A stretch of 47,256 nucleotides of DNA. Source: Gammaproteobacteria bacterium (GTDB taxonomy: Bacteria; Pseudomonadota; Gammaproteobacteria; Steroidobacterales; GCA-2729495). Under the pieces are notes generated by a model. It saw only the letters and a list, made by a program, of their open reading frames with translations. It searched no databases and had not been told where the DNA came from. The number at the start of each line of letters is the position of its first letter. Position 1 is the first letter of the stretch. Location: assembly GCA_020851975.1 (NCBI GenBank), contig JADZBS010000138.1, positions 1 through 47,256 of the forward strand, read 5' to 3'. This document shows positions 7,311-15,629 of this stretch, in pieces. The position numbers were made by a program, and so were the translations under genes.

Positions 7311-9485
7311 TCAGCCGCCGTCGGCGGGAAAGAACACCTCGCCGCGGCTTGCCATCCGGCGCAGGCCCTCGGTCGGCGTGAAACGCGGCCCGTAGGCTTT
7401 CGCCATGCGCTCGCACTCGGCGACGAATGTCGCCAGTCCGACGGTGTCGATGAGCGACAGCGTGCCACCGGTCCAGGTCGGGAAGCCCCAGCCGAAGATG
7501 GCGCCGATGTCGGCATCGGCCGGCACCATGATCACGCCCTCTTCGTAGCAGCGGGCGGTTTCCAGCGCCTGGATATAGAGGAGGCGTCGCTTGACCTCCT
7601 CGACATCCGGTTGCGCGGCCGCCAGCGGATAGATCGACGACAACCCCGACCACAGGCGCTTCTTCTGCTTCTCCGGATAGTCGTAGAAGCCGCCGCCCTG
7701 GCGCCGGCCGAGGCGCTTCTGGCGTTCCACCATCTCCTGCACGACATCGGCGGCCGAGAGCGCCTGATAGGCGTCGCCGAGGTCGAGCCGGGACTGGCGG
7801 GCCACCTTGTGGATCAGCTCGATGGTCACCTCGTCGCTCACCGCCAGCGGACCGACCGCCATGCCGGCCTGCACGGCGGCGTTCTCGATGAGCGCCGGGT
7901 TCACGCCGTCCTTCAGCAGCGCCATGCCTTCGTTGGTGTAGGTGGCGAAGACGCGGCTGGTGTAGAAGCCGCGGCTGTCGCGCACCACGATGGGCGTCTT
8001 GCGGATCTGGCGCACGAAGTCGAGCGCGCGTGCGAGCGTCGCGTCCGTGGTCTGCTTGCCGACGATGACCTCGACGAGCGGCATCCGGTCCACGGGCGAG
8101 AAGAAATGCAGGCCGATGAACGAAGCCGGCCGCTGCGAGAACTCCGCGAGCCCGGTGATCGGCAGCGTCGAGGTGTTCGAGGCGAACACCGCCGTGGCCG
8201 GCAGCACCGCCTCGGCCTTGCCGATGACCTGACGCTTGATGTCGCGGTCCTCGAACACGGCTTCAACGACGAGGTCGCAGCCCTCGAGGTCACGGTATTC
8301 CGTGGTGGGTACGATGCGGTCGAGCAGCGCCTCGGCCTCGGCGGCCGTGGTGCGCGACTTCTCCACGTCCTTCTTCGTGATCCGGCGCGAGTAGTCCTTG
8401 CCGCGCCCGGCGTCCTCGGTCGAGCGATCGAGGAGCACGGTGCGGATGCCGGCGCCGGCGCTGCAATAGGCGATGCCCGCACCCATCATGCCGGCACCGA
8501 GGATGCCGAGCTTGGCGACGCGGCTCGCGGGCACATCGGCCGGCCGGCGCACGAGCTTGTCGGCGGCCTGCTTGTTCACGAACAGCGTGCGGATCATGTT
8601 GCGCGCCACGGGGCCCGCCAGCAGCTGCGTGAAGTATCTCGCCTCGACACGCAGCCCGGCGTCGATCGGCACGGTCGTGCCTTCGTAGACGGCGGAGAGG
8701 ATCGCCATCGGCGCCGGATAGTTGTCGCCCGCGACCTTGCCGGTCATGGATGTCGCGACCATGAAGAGCTGCGAGGCGCCGGGATTCTCGAAGCCCGTTC
8801 CGCCGGGTACGCGAAAGCCGCGCTTGTCCCAGGGCTGTACCGGCTCGGGACCGGACTGGAGCCAGCGCGTGGCAGCGGCCAGGAGGTCACCCGGCTCGAC
8901 GACTTCATCGATGATGCCGAGCGCCTTCGCCTCGTCCACGGTCAGGTGGTTGCCCCGGGTCATCAGTTCCAGCGCCCGCTGCACACCGATCATGCGCGGC
9001 AGCCGCTGCGTGCCGCCGGCGCCCGGCAGGAGCCCGATGGTCACTTCCGGCAGGCCGAACCGCGCCTTCGGCGAACGTGCCGCGATCCGGTGATGACAGG
9101 CGAGGCAGATCTCCAGCCCGCCGCCGAGCGCGGTGCCGGTGATGGCCGCCACGATCGGCTTGCCGCAGGTCTCCAGACGGCGCAGGAGACGACTGACCGT
9201 CGTGTGGGTGGCATGGAGCTCGGCAGCCGGCCGCTGGCGGGAAATGTCCTGCAGCAGCCACTTGAGGTCGGCGCCCGCCACGAAGTCGTCCTTGCCGGAC
9301 GTGATGATCGCCCCCTTGATCTTCGGGTCGTCCACCACGGTTCCGATGAGTGCCTCCAGGCTCTTCATGCACGCCGTATCGATGACGTTCATGCGCTTGC
9401 CGGGCATGTCGATGGTCAGGGTGGCGATGCCCGCGGCGTCGACTGCCATGCGGATCGGATCGTTCATGTTCGTCGTGTTTTTCAT
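7311..9485 (-). CDS. Bifunctional enoyl-CoA hydratase / 3-hydroxyacyl-CoA dehydrogenase (FadJ/FadB type)
   Basis: A 724-residue trifunctional-type alpha subunit. Residues about 8-200 form the crotonase domain, with both catalytic glutamates visible: E125 (LGGGLEI) and E147 (FGLPEVTIGLLPGAGG). The NAD-binding Rossmann motif LGILGAGMMGAG is at about 327-337. GLHFFSPVDRMPLVE supplies the dehydrogenase His, and two C-terminal HAD domains follow. It hydrates 2-enoyl-CoA and oxidises the 3-hydroxyacyl-CoA in beta-oxidation. The start is the ATG at 9485, two bases after the thiolase stop, so coupling is likely; MNDP at 9467 is an alternative start. Full length for the family. Confidence 0.93.
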   Translation of the reverse strand: MKNTTNMNDPIRMAVDAAGIATLTIDMPGKRMNVIDTACMKSLEALIGTVVDDPKIKGAIITSGKDDFVAGADLKWLLQDISRQRPAAELHATHTTVSRLLRRLETCGKPIVAAITGTALGGGLEICLACHHRIAARSPKARFGLPEVTIGLLPGAGGTQRLPRMIGVQRALELMTRGNHLTVDEAKALGIIDEVVEPGDLLAAATRWLQSGPEPVQPWDKRGFRVPGGTGFENPGASQLFMVATSMTGKVAGDNYPAPMAILSAVYEGTTVPIDAGLRVEARYFTQLLAGPVARNMIRTLFVNKQAADKLVRRPADVPASRVAKLGILGAGMMGAGIAYCSAGAGIRTVLLDRSTEDAGRGKDYSRRITKKDVEKSRTTAAEAEALLDRIVPTTEYRDLEGCDLVVEAVFEDRDIKRQVIGKAEAVLPATAVFASNTSTLPITGLAEFSQRPASFIGLHFFSPVDRMPLVEVIVGKQTTDATLARALDFVRQIRKTPIVVRDSRGFYTSRVFATYTNEGMALLKDGVNPALIENAAVQAGMAVGPLAVSDEVTIELIHKVARQSRLDLGDAYQALSAADVVQEMVERQKRLGRRQGGGFYDYPEKQKKRLWSGLSSIYPLAAAQPDVEEVKRRLLYIQALETARCYEEGVIMVPADADIGAIFGWGFPTWTGGTLSLIDTVGLATFVAECERMAKAYGPRFTPTEGLRRMASRGEVFFPADGG

Positions 9486-9487
9486 GG

Positions 9488-10696
9488 TCAGACGCGCTCG
9501 ATGATCGTGGCGGTACCCATGCCGGCACCGACACACAGGGTGACCAGCGCCGTGCGCAGATTGCGGCGCTCGAGTTCGTCGAGCGCGGTGCCGAGTATCA
9601 TCGCGCCGGTCGCGCCGAGCGGGTGCCCGAGCGCGATGGCGCCACCGTTCACGTTGACCTTGTCGGGCGACACGCCGAGCACCTGCATGAAGCGGATGAC
9701 CACCGCGGCGAAGGCCTCGTTGACCTCGAAGAGGTCGATGTCACCGACCTTCATGCCGCAGCGCTTGAGGACCTTCTCGGTGGCGGGCGCCGGGCCGGTC
9801 AGCATGATCGTCGGCTCGGTGCCGGTCGAGGCGAAGCCCACGATGCGCGCGCGCGGGCGCAGCCCGAGCGCCTTGCCGGCCTCGCGGCTGCCGATCAGCG
9901 TGGCGGCCGCCCCGTCGACGATGCCGCTGGAATTGCCGGCATGGTGGACGTGCTCGATGCGCTCCACCTGCGGATAGCGCTGCAGGGCGATGGCATCGAA
10001 GGCGAAGTCCTCGCCGGGGCGCTCGAACGACGGCTTCAGCGCCGCGAGCTCCTCGACGGTGGTGCCAGGGCGCATGTGCTCGTCGCGATCGAGCACGGTC
10101 ATGCCGATCGAATCGACGACGGGCACGACCGAGCGGCTGAAATGCCCCTGTTCCCAGGCATGCGCCGCCTTGCGCTGGCTGTCGACGGCGAAGGAATCCA
10201 CCGCGTGGCGCGAAATGCCGTAGAGGGTCGCCATCAGGTCGGCGCTGATGCCCTGCGGAATGTAGCGGGTCTTGTGCGCCACCTGGGGATCCACCGGCCA
10301 GGCGCCACCGTCGGAACCCATCGTCACGCGCGACAGCGACTCCACGCCGCCGCCGATGCACAGGTCGGACTGGCCTGACATCACCTGGGCGGCAGCGGTG
10401 TTCACCGCCTCCAGGCCGGAGGCACAGAAGCGGTTGAGCTGCTTGCCCGGCACGTTGAGCGCGTAGTCGGCGTTGAGCACGGACACGCGCGCGATGTTGG
10501 CGCCCTGCTCGCCGATCGGCGAGACGCAGCCGAGCACGACGTCGTCGACGCGGCTCGTGTCGAGCGCATTGCGGTCCCGGATGGCACGCAGCACCTGCGT
10601 GGCCAGCTCGATGGGCGTGATCTCGTGCAGGCTGCCGTTGGGCTTGCCGCGGCCCCGCGGCGTGCGCACGTGATCGAAGATGAAAGCTTCGGTCAT
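9488..10696 (-). CDS. Acetyl-CoA C-acyltransferase (thiolase)
   Basis: 402 residues. The start is the ATG at 10696, giving [17 protein letters not shown], the standard thiolase N-terminus; an upstream GTG at 10729 adds unlikely residues. The catalytic set is complete: C91 (NRFCASGLE), H358 ([10 protein letters not shown]) and C388 (CVGAGMG). It cleaves 3-ketoacyl-CoA with CoA in the last step of beta-oxidation and should form a complex with the FadJ-like protein encoded 2 bp downstream. The promoter region shared with the divergent MBL gene contains two copies of the GTCAA-N5-TTGAC palindrome, so the operon is probably under MarR control. Confidence 0.93.
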   Translation of the reverse strand: MTEAFIFDHVRTPRGRGKPNGSLHEITPIELATQVLRAIRDRNALDTSRVDDVVLGCVSPIGEQGANIARVSVLNADYALNVPGKQLNRFCASGLEAVNTAAAQVMSGQSDLCIGGGVESLSRVTMGSDGGAWPVDPQVAHKTRYIPQGISADLMATLYGISRHAVDSFAVDSQRKAAHAWEQGHFSRSVVPVVDSIGMTVLDRDEHMRPGTTVEELAALKPSFERPGEDFAFDAIALQRYPQVERIEHVHHAGNSSGIVDGAAATLIGSREAGKALGLRPRARIVGFASTGTEPTIMLTGPAPATEKVLKRCGMKVGDIDLFEVNEAFAAVVIRFMQVLGVSPDKVNVNGGAIALGHPLGATGAMILGTALDELERRNLRTALVTLCVGAGMGTATIIERV

Positions 10697-10753
10697 CCCT
10701 GTGATCTCCGGTCTGCGGATTGGCGACACCAGCGCGGCGTGGCCGGCTCGGTA

Positions 10754-10768
10754 GTCAACGGGATTGAC
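10754..10768. promoter_or_regulatory. Palindromic operator site 2 (GTCAA-CGGGA-TTGAC)
   Basis: A perfect 5-bp-arm inverted repeat, 58 bp upstream of the thiolase start. It is flanked by TA on the left and ATGCTAGCC on the right; the same flanks surround site 6 at 25374. It lies in the 249-bp divergent region between thiolase and the MBL hydrolase, and nothing else recognisable is seen there except site 3. Confidence 0.78.
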
Positions 10769-10856
10769 ATGCTAGCCGAGGCTGGCGCGGGTCGTCCAGT
10801 GGCGCCAGGGGGGCGGGGCGCCGGGCGGGACCAGCGCGCGCCGGACCATTGTGACT

Positions 10857-10871
10857 GTCAATGTAATTGCC
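10857..10871. promoter_or_regulatory. Palindromic operator site 3 (GTCAA-TGTAA-TTGCC)
   Basis: An imperfect copy with one mismatch in the right arm, 75 bp upstream of the MBL start and 103 bp from site 2 (centre to centre). Two sites in one divergent region would allow separate or cooperative control of the two transcription directions. Confidence 0.55.
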
Positions 10872-10945
10872 TAGACTGGCCGCGGGCATGGTGCGACGGT
10901 GCGCTGCCCGCTGCCCGCTTCCCGCTGGTCCACGGTCCTACGCAC

Positions 10946-11995
10946 ATGTCCACCCGCATGCCGAGCCCGGCACACGAGGCCATCGCCTACCCGTACGAGA
11001 CCTGGCCGGCGCCGGCCACCTCGACGGCCGTGGCCTCCGGGGTGCACTGGCTGCGCATGCCCCTGCCCTTCGTGCTCAACCACATCAACCTCTGGCTGCT
11101 CGAGGACGCCGGCGGCTGGAGCATCGTCGACTCCGGCCTGTGCACCCCGCAGATCCGCGACCTCTGGCTGGCTCTGCACGCGGGCGTCATGGGGGGGCGC
11201 CCGGTCCGGCGCCTCATCATCACCCACTATCACCCGGACCACTTCGGGCAGGCCGCCTGGCTGATGGAGCAGTTCGGCTGCGAGCTGTGGATGACCGGGC
11301 CAGAGTACAGGATGGCAGCACGCGCCATCACGGACGACGACTACGACGACGACGCGATGCGGCTCGCGTTCTTCCAGCGCCACGGACTGCAGGAGGATCG
11401 GCTGCAGGTGCTGCGGTCCTGGGGCGGGTCCTACCGCCGCGGCGTCGCCGGCCTGCCGGCCGGCTTCATGCCGCTGCACGATGGCACCCGGCTCACGATC
11501 GGCGGGCACGAGTGGCAGGTGATCACCGGCCAGGGACATTCGCCGGATCACGCCACGCTGTACTGCGCCGCGCTCGGCCTGCTGATCGCTGGTGACCAGG
11601 TGCTGCCCGGCATCACGCCGCACGTGGGTGTCTGGCACTTCGAACCCGACGCCGATCCGATCCGCCTGTACCTGGCGTCACTGGAGCGCTTCACCGGGCT
11701 GCCGCCCGATACGCTGGTGCTGCCGGCGCACGGTGCCCCGTTCACGGGACTGCATCCGCGCCTGGCGGCACTCGCCGGGCACCATGCGCAGCGCTTCGAT
11801 CTGCTCGTGCACAGCTGCAGCCAGTCGCGCAGCGCCGCCGACGTCCTCGCCCCGCTGTTCCGCCGCCGCCTGAGCGCCCACCAGCTCTATTTCGCCATGA
11901 GCGAAGCCATCGCGCACCTCAATCACCTGCATTTCGACGGCCGGCTCGTACGTACCCACGACGCCGACGACCGGTACCGGTACCAGCGGGCCTGA
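10946..11995 (+). CDS. MBL-fold metallo-hydrolase
   Basis: 349 residues from the ATG at 10946; the open frame extends upstream through the regulatory region but is not coding there. The metallo-beta-lactamase motif THYHPDHFG (H94, H96, D98, H99), the later GHSPDH and GDQVLPG elements and a C-terminal helical domain are present. Together they give a two-metal centre of the glyoxalase II/lactamase-like hydrolase type. Such proteins hydrolyse thioesters, lactones or phosphodiesters. In a CoA-thioester cluster an acyl-CoA thioesterase or lactonase role is reasonable but unproven. It is divergent from the thiolase operon, with two operator copies between. Confidence 0.88.
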   Translation: MSTRMPSPAHEAIAYPYETWPAPATSTAVASGVHWLRMPLPFVLNHINLWLLEDAGGWSIVDSGLCTPQIRDLWLALHAGVMGGRPVRRLIITHYHPDHFGQAAWLMEQFGCELWMTGPEYRMAARAITDDDYDDDAMRLAFFQRHGLQEDRLQVLRSWGGSYRRGVAGLPAGFMPLHDGTRLTIGGHEWQVITGQGHSPDHATLYCAALGLLIAGDQVLPGITPHVGVWHFEPDADPIRLYLASLERFTGLPPDTLVLPAHGAPFTGLHPRLAALAGHHAQRFDLLVHSCSQSRSAADVLAPLFRRRLSAHQLYFAMSEAIAHLNHLHFDGRLVRTHDADDRYRYQRA

Positions 11996-12108
11996 AGTGC
12001 GCAGCGCGTGGCAGCCATCCGGTGGACGGACCGGGCGGGGCGATAGTATGGTCGGCGGGTGCCTTGCAGGAACACGAGCACAGGCGCCAGCCTCACCGAT
12101 GACCTGAC

Positions 12109-13668
12109 ATGTATTCGTTCGCTCAGATGCTGCGCCGCGCGGCGCTGGTCAACCGCGATGGCATCGCCAGCCGCTTCCAGGGTCATCGGACCACCTGGGC
12201 GGAAACACTCGACCGGGTGCAGCGCATCGCCGCTGTCCTGCGGCGACTGGGACTCGGCCCGGGCGACCGGGTTGCGATCCTCGCCGGCAACAGCGAGTGC
12301 TACTTCCAGCTGCTGTTCGCGATACCCTGGGCCGGCGGCGTCGTGGTGCCGATCAACACGCGCCTCGGCAGCGCCGAGATCGCGCACTGCCTGACGGACT
12401 CCGGCAGCCGCCTGCTCGTCGTCGACGATGCCTTCCTGCGCACTGCACGGGAGCTGCGCGAGCTGGCCCCGGGGATCGGGCAGTTCGTGTACGCCGGGCA
12501 CGCCGTCGCACCCGAAGGCTTCGTGGCACTCGATCCGCTGCTCGAAGCCTCCGCACCGGCGCCCGCCGCCGGTTGCGGCGGCAGCGACCTCTACGCGCTC
12601 TACTACACCGGCGGCACCACCGGGCGTGCCAAGGGCGTCATGCTGACGCACGAGGGCATGATCACCAACACGCTGCAGTGGGCGCTGGAAATCGGCGTCG
12701 GGCGAGACGACGTGCTGCTCGTGGTCGCGCCCATGTTCCACCTGGTCGGCGGGCTGAACGCCATCGCCGCGGCTGCGCTCGGCGCCGGCCTGTGCCTGAT
12801 GCCGCGCTTCGAGCCGCGCGCCGTGCTGCAGACCATCGCGAGCGAACGCATCACCAAGGCCGCCCTCGTGCCGACGATGATGAGCGCGATCGTGTCGCAC
12901 CCGGATATCGCGCGCTTCGACCTCTCCAGCCTGCGCCGCATATCCTACGGCGGTTCGCCGATCTCGGAGACGCTGCTGCGGCGTACGCTCGAGGTCATGC
13001 CGCAGGTGCTGCTCCACCAGGTCTACGGGCAGACCGAAGGCGGGCCCAACATCTGCATCCTGAAGCCCCAGGACCACCAGCTCGCTGCAGAAGGAAGCAG
13101 CCGGCTCGCCTCGGCCGGCCAGCCGATCGCCGGCACCGAAGTCGCCATCCTCGATGCCGACGACACTCCGCTCGGCGCCGGCCAGGTCGGCGAAATCTGC
13201 GTGCGCGGGCTCACGGTGTCGCCCGGTTACTGGAACCTGCCCGAGGAAACGGCCCGCGCGCAGCGCGGCGGCTGGCTGCACACCGGCGATGCCGGCTATC
13301 TCGATGCCGACGGCTTCGTCTACATCGTCGACCGCATCAAGGACATGATCATCACGGGCGGCGAGAACGTGTACTCGCAGGAGGTCGAGAACGTGCTCTA
13401 CGCGCATCCGGCGGTTGCCGAATGCGCCGTGTTCGGCATACCCGACGAGCGCTGGGGCGAGCGCGTGCACGCGGTGGTGCGACTGAGGGAAGGTTGCAGC
13501 GCCAGCCGCGACGAACTGATCGCCCACTGCCGCAGGCAGCTCGCCACCTACAAGTGCATCCGCAGTGTCGACTTCCGGACCGAGCCGTTTCCGCTGAGCG
13601 GTGCCAACAAGGTCCTGAAGCGCGACCTGAAGGCACCGTACTGGCAGTCGCACAGCCGCCAGGTGTGA
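12109..13668 (+). CDS. AMP-forming acyl-CoA synthetase (first copy)
   Basis: 519 residues, full length for the ANL superfamily. The phosphate-binding loop YYTGGTTGRAKGVML is at about 165-180, YGQTEGGP follows near 307, then GWLHTGDAGYLDADGF and DRIKDMIITGGENVYSQEVE with the hinge residue. The catalytic Lys lies near the C-terminus in GANKVLKRDLK. It activates a carboxylic acid to its CoA thioester through an acyl-adenylate. It starts 113 bp after the MBL hydrolase on the same strand and may share its transcript. Substrate class (long-chain, branched, alicyclic or aromatic) cannot be read reliably. Confidence 0.92.
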   Translation: MYSFAQMLRRAALVNRDGIASRFQGHRTTWAETLDRVQRIAAVLRRLGLGPGDRVAILAGNSECYFQLLFAIPWAGGVVVPINTRLGSAEIAHCLTDSGSRLLVVDDAFLRTARELRELAPGIGQFVYAGHAVAPEGFVALDPLLEASAPAPAAGCGGSDLYALYYTGGTTGRAKGVMLTHEGMITNTLQWALEIGVGRDDVLLVVAPMFHLVGGLNAIAAAALGAGLCLMPRFEPRAVLQTIASERITKAALVPTMMSAIVSHPDIARFDLSSLRRISYGGSPISETLLRRTLEVMPQVLLHQVYGQTEGGPNICILKPQDHQLAAEGSSRLASAGQPIAGTEVAILDADDTPLGAGQVGEICVRGLTVSPGYWNLPEETARAQRGGWLHTGDAGYLDADGFVYIVDRIKDMIITGGENVYSQEVENVLYAHPAVAECAVFGIPDERWGERVHAVVRLREGCSASRDELIAHCRRQLATYKCIRSVDFRTEPFPLSGANKVLKRDLKAPYWQSHSRQV

Positions 13669-13680
13669 GACGGTACCCGC

Positions 13681-14412
13681 TCAGCCGGTGAAGACCGAGA
13701 CCTCGACGCCGTCCTCGAGTGCGTCCTGGTACTCGACGCTGGCGCGCTCGAAGCGGCTCCGGTAGCGGCCACTGTGGCGCACGTGATCGAGGTAGTCCGG
13801 CACATCGAAGAAGCCGACGTTGTCGGCAACGACGACCGTGCCCGGCCGCAGCAGCCCGGCGTCCTCCAGGCGGCGCAGGTCGGGCAGGTAGACATCCTTC
13901 CAGTGGTCGAGGAACACGGCGTCGAACGGTGCGCCGAGCGCGCCGATCTCGCTCTCCAGCGTGCCGCGCCGGAAGCTGACCACGGCGGCGAGCCCGGCGT
14001 GCTCGACGATGCGGGTGGCGACGGCAGCGTTCCTGCGGCTGAGCTCGATGGCCGTGAGCTGCCCGCCGCAGCCGGCGAGGTATTCGCCCATCAGCGTGGC
14101 CGAATAGCCGCAGTAGCTGCCGATCTCCAGCACGCGGCGCGCCTGCGCGTCGCGCAGCGCCTGCATCAGGATCGCCCCCTTGCGTGGGCCCACGTTCTGC
14201 AGCCAGCGGCGGCGCCGGGCGAAGAGGTCCATGGCCTGCAGCACGGACTGCGGCGAACCGCGCGTGGCCTGGGCAAGGACGAACGCGAGCACCGCTTCCT
14301 CCCGGCTCTGCCGGTGCACGTAGCGATCCACCAGGCGGGTGACGTACTGCTGGCCCAGAAACCAGCCGATCTGCGGCAGGGCGGTGAGCCGCTTGCGTAT
14401 GGTCATGGTCAT
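13681..14412 (-). CDS. Class I SAM-dependent O-methyltransferase (COMT-like)
   Basis: 243 residues. The SAM motif is VLEIGSYCGYSATLMGEYL, preceded by NVGPRKGAIL, and the acidic metal/substrate motif FLDHWKDVYLPDL follows. These mark the catechol-O-methyltransferase-like family (Mg2+-dependent). It methylates a hydroxyl, classically of a catechol. The ATG at 14412 overlaps the stop of the upstream oxidoreductase (ATGA), so the two form a coupled pair. It ends 13 bp from the convergent acyl-CoA synthetase stop. A ring-hydroxylated intermediate as substrate is possible; so is detoxification. Confidence 0.85.
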   Translation of the reverse strand: MTMTIRKRLTALPQIGWFLGQQYVTRLVDRYVHRQSREEAVLAFVLAQATRGSPQSVLQAMDLFARRRRWLQNVGPRKGAILMQALRDAQARRVLEIGSYCGYSATLMGEYLAGCGGQLTAIELSRRNAAVATRIVEHAGLAAVVSFRRGTLESEIGALGAPFDAVFLDHWKDVYLPDLRRLEDAGLLRPGTVVVADNVGFFDVPDYLDHVRHSGRYRSRFERASVEYQDALEDGVEVSVFTG

Positions 14413-15431
14413 TGTTTCGATCCTCCTCGTCCTGGTCCGGCCGCGAGCGCCTCTCCCCTCACGCTGACGACGACCTTGCCCATCACGCTGCGTTCCTGCA
14501 GGCAGGCGAGCGCGGCGGCGGCCTCCTCCAGGGCGAACACGCGATGCACCGGTGGCGCGATACGGCCCGCGTCGAGCAGTTGGCGCAGGGTACGCATGTT
14601 GGCGGCTGCCTGCTCCGGCTCCTCGTCGCGGAAACGGCCATAGTAGACGCCGACCAGCGCGTAACCCTTGAGCAGCGCGAGGTTCACCGGGAAACGCGGG
14701 ATGGTGCCGCTCGCAAAGCCGACGACGAGCAGGCGCCCGTTCCATGCGAGACAGCGGCTCGCCTGGTCGAACAGTTCGCCGCCCACGGGATCGAACACGA
14801 CGTCGACGCCGCGGCCCCCGGTGAACTCGCGCACCGCCTCGCGCAAGCCGGCTGTCCGGCAATCGACGGTGGCATCGGCGCCCTGCGATCGCAGGAAAGC
14901 GAGCTTCGCCTCGCCGCTCGCCGCCGCCAGCACGCGCGCGCCGAGCGCCCGGCCGATCTGCACGGCAGCGATGCCGGTCCCGCCGGCGGCACCGAGCACG
15001 AGCAGCGTCTCGCCCGCGCGCAATTGCGCGCGTTGCACCAGCGCGTGACAGGCAGTGCCATAGACGCCGGGGAAGGCAGCCGCTTCGAGCGCCGACAGGG
15101 CAGGCGGGCGCTCCTCCACGTCACGGGCCCGGGCGATCGCATATTCGGCCAGTCCACCGAGCATGGTCGCCGCCATCACCGGCTGGCCGGGCCGCAGACC
15201 GGTCACGCCGGCACCGAGCTGATCGACGACGCCGGCCACCTCACCGCCCGGAACGAACGGCAACGGCGGCTTGTCCTGGTACCTGCCCGCGACGAGGAGG
15301 ATGTCGGGAAAGTTGATGCCGCAGGCATCGACCCGGATGCGGACCTGCCCTGGCCCGGCCTGTGGCACGGCGATTTCGCCGATTCCCAGGCCCTGCGGCG
15401 GGCCAAGCTGGCGGCAGAGCACGGCTTTCAT
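14409..15431 (-). CDS. NADPH:quinone oxidoreductase-type MDR protein
   Basis: 340 residues. An N-terminal GroES-like domain (MKAVLCRQLGPPQGL, then ACGINFPDILLVAGRY) is followed by a Rossmann domain with VLGAAGGTGIAAVQIG near residue 150. There are no structural-zinc Cys clusters, which fits the zinc-independent quinone oxidoreductase / enoyl reductase branch of the medium-chain family. It likely reduces a quinone or an activated C=C bond with NADPH. The chosen ATG is at 15431, because upstream extension gives Arg-rich, non-family sequence. Its promoter region carries operator site 4, shared with the divergent ketosynthase gene. Confidence 0.88.
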   Translation of the reverse strand: MKAVLCRQLGPPQGLGIGEIAVPQAGPGQVRIRVDACGINFPDILLVAGRYQDKPPLPFVPGGEVAGVVDQLGAGVTGLRPGQPVMAATMLGGLAEYAIARARDVEERPPALSALEAAAFPGVYGTACHALVQRAQLRAGETLLVLGAAGGTGIAAVQIGRALGARVLAAASGEAKLAFLRSQGADATVDCRTAGLREAVREFTGGRGVDVVFDPVGGELFDQASRCLAWNGRLLVVGFASGTIPRFPVNLALLKGYALVGVYYGRFRDEEPEQAAANMRTLRQLLDAGRIAPPVHRVFALEEAAAALACLQERSVMGKVVVSVRGEALAAGPGRGGSKQ

Positions 15432-15545
15432 GGTCGCCGTCACGACGCGCGCTCCCCTCTGCTGGCGACGATCGGCAAACGAACCTCCCGCACGCGCCCG
15501 GTGCAGTGAACCTTCCGGCACCGCAACGACGAAGGCTAGCAGCTA

Positions 15546-15560
15546 GTAAACCAAATTGAC
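15546..15560. promoter_or_regulatory. Palindromic operator site 4 (GTAAA-CCAAA-TTGAC)
   Basis: One mismatch in the left arm; the spacer and right arm (CCAAATTGACAA) are identical to site 1. It lies in the divergent region between the MDR gene (start 15431) and the ketosynthase (start 15630). TTGACA at 15556-15561 could be a -35 for the rightward genes, with TAGCGT 17 bp later as a weak -10. Confidence 0.65.
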
Positions 15561-15629
15561 AAGCTGGACAGCTCACGCTAGCGTTCGGGCGACCGGCAGC
15601 AGCCCCACCCGCGATCCGGAGAGCATCCG

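Noticed and set aside
9653-9658. TTGAC-type half-sites inside coding regions (for example near 9655 and 1930) as further operators
   Set aside because: They lack the opposing GTCAA arm at 5-bp spacing and lie within genes.
7611-9977. A 788-codon open frame on the plus strand opposite the FadJ and thiolase genes
   Set aside because: It is the antisense of two genes with complete catalytic motifs, and its translation is rich in Arg, His, Gly and Ala with no domain. Long antisense frames are expected in high-GC DNA.
11923-13653. A 576-codon open frame on the minus strand opposite the first acyl-CoA synthetase
   Set aside because: Same reason: the plus-strand gene has all the ANL motifs, and the antisense product shows no recognisable fold.
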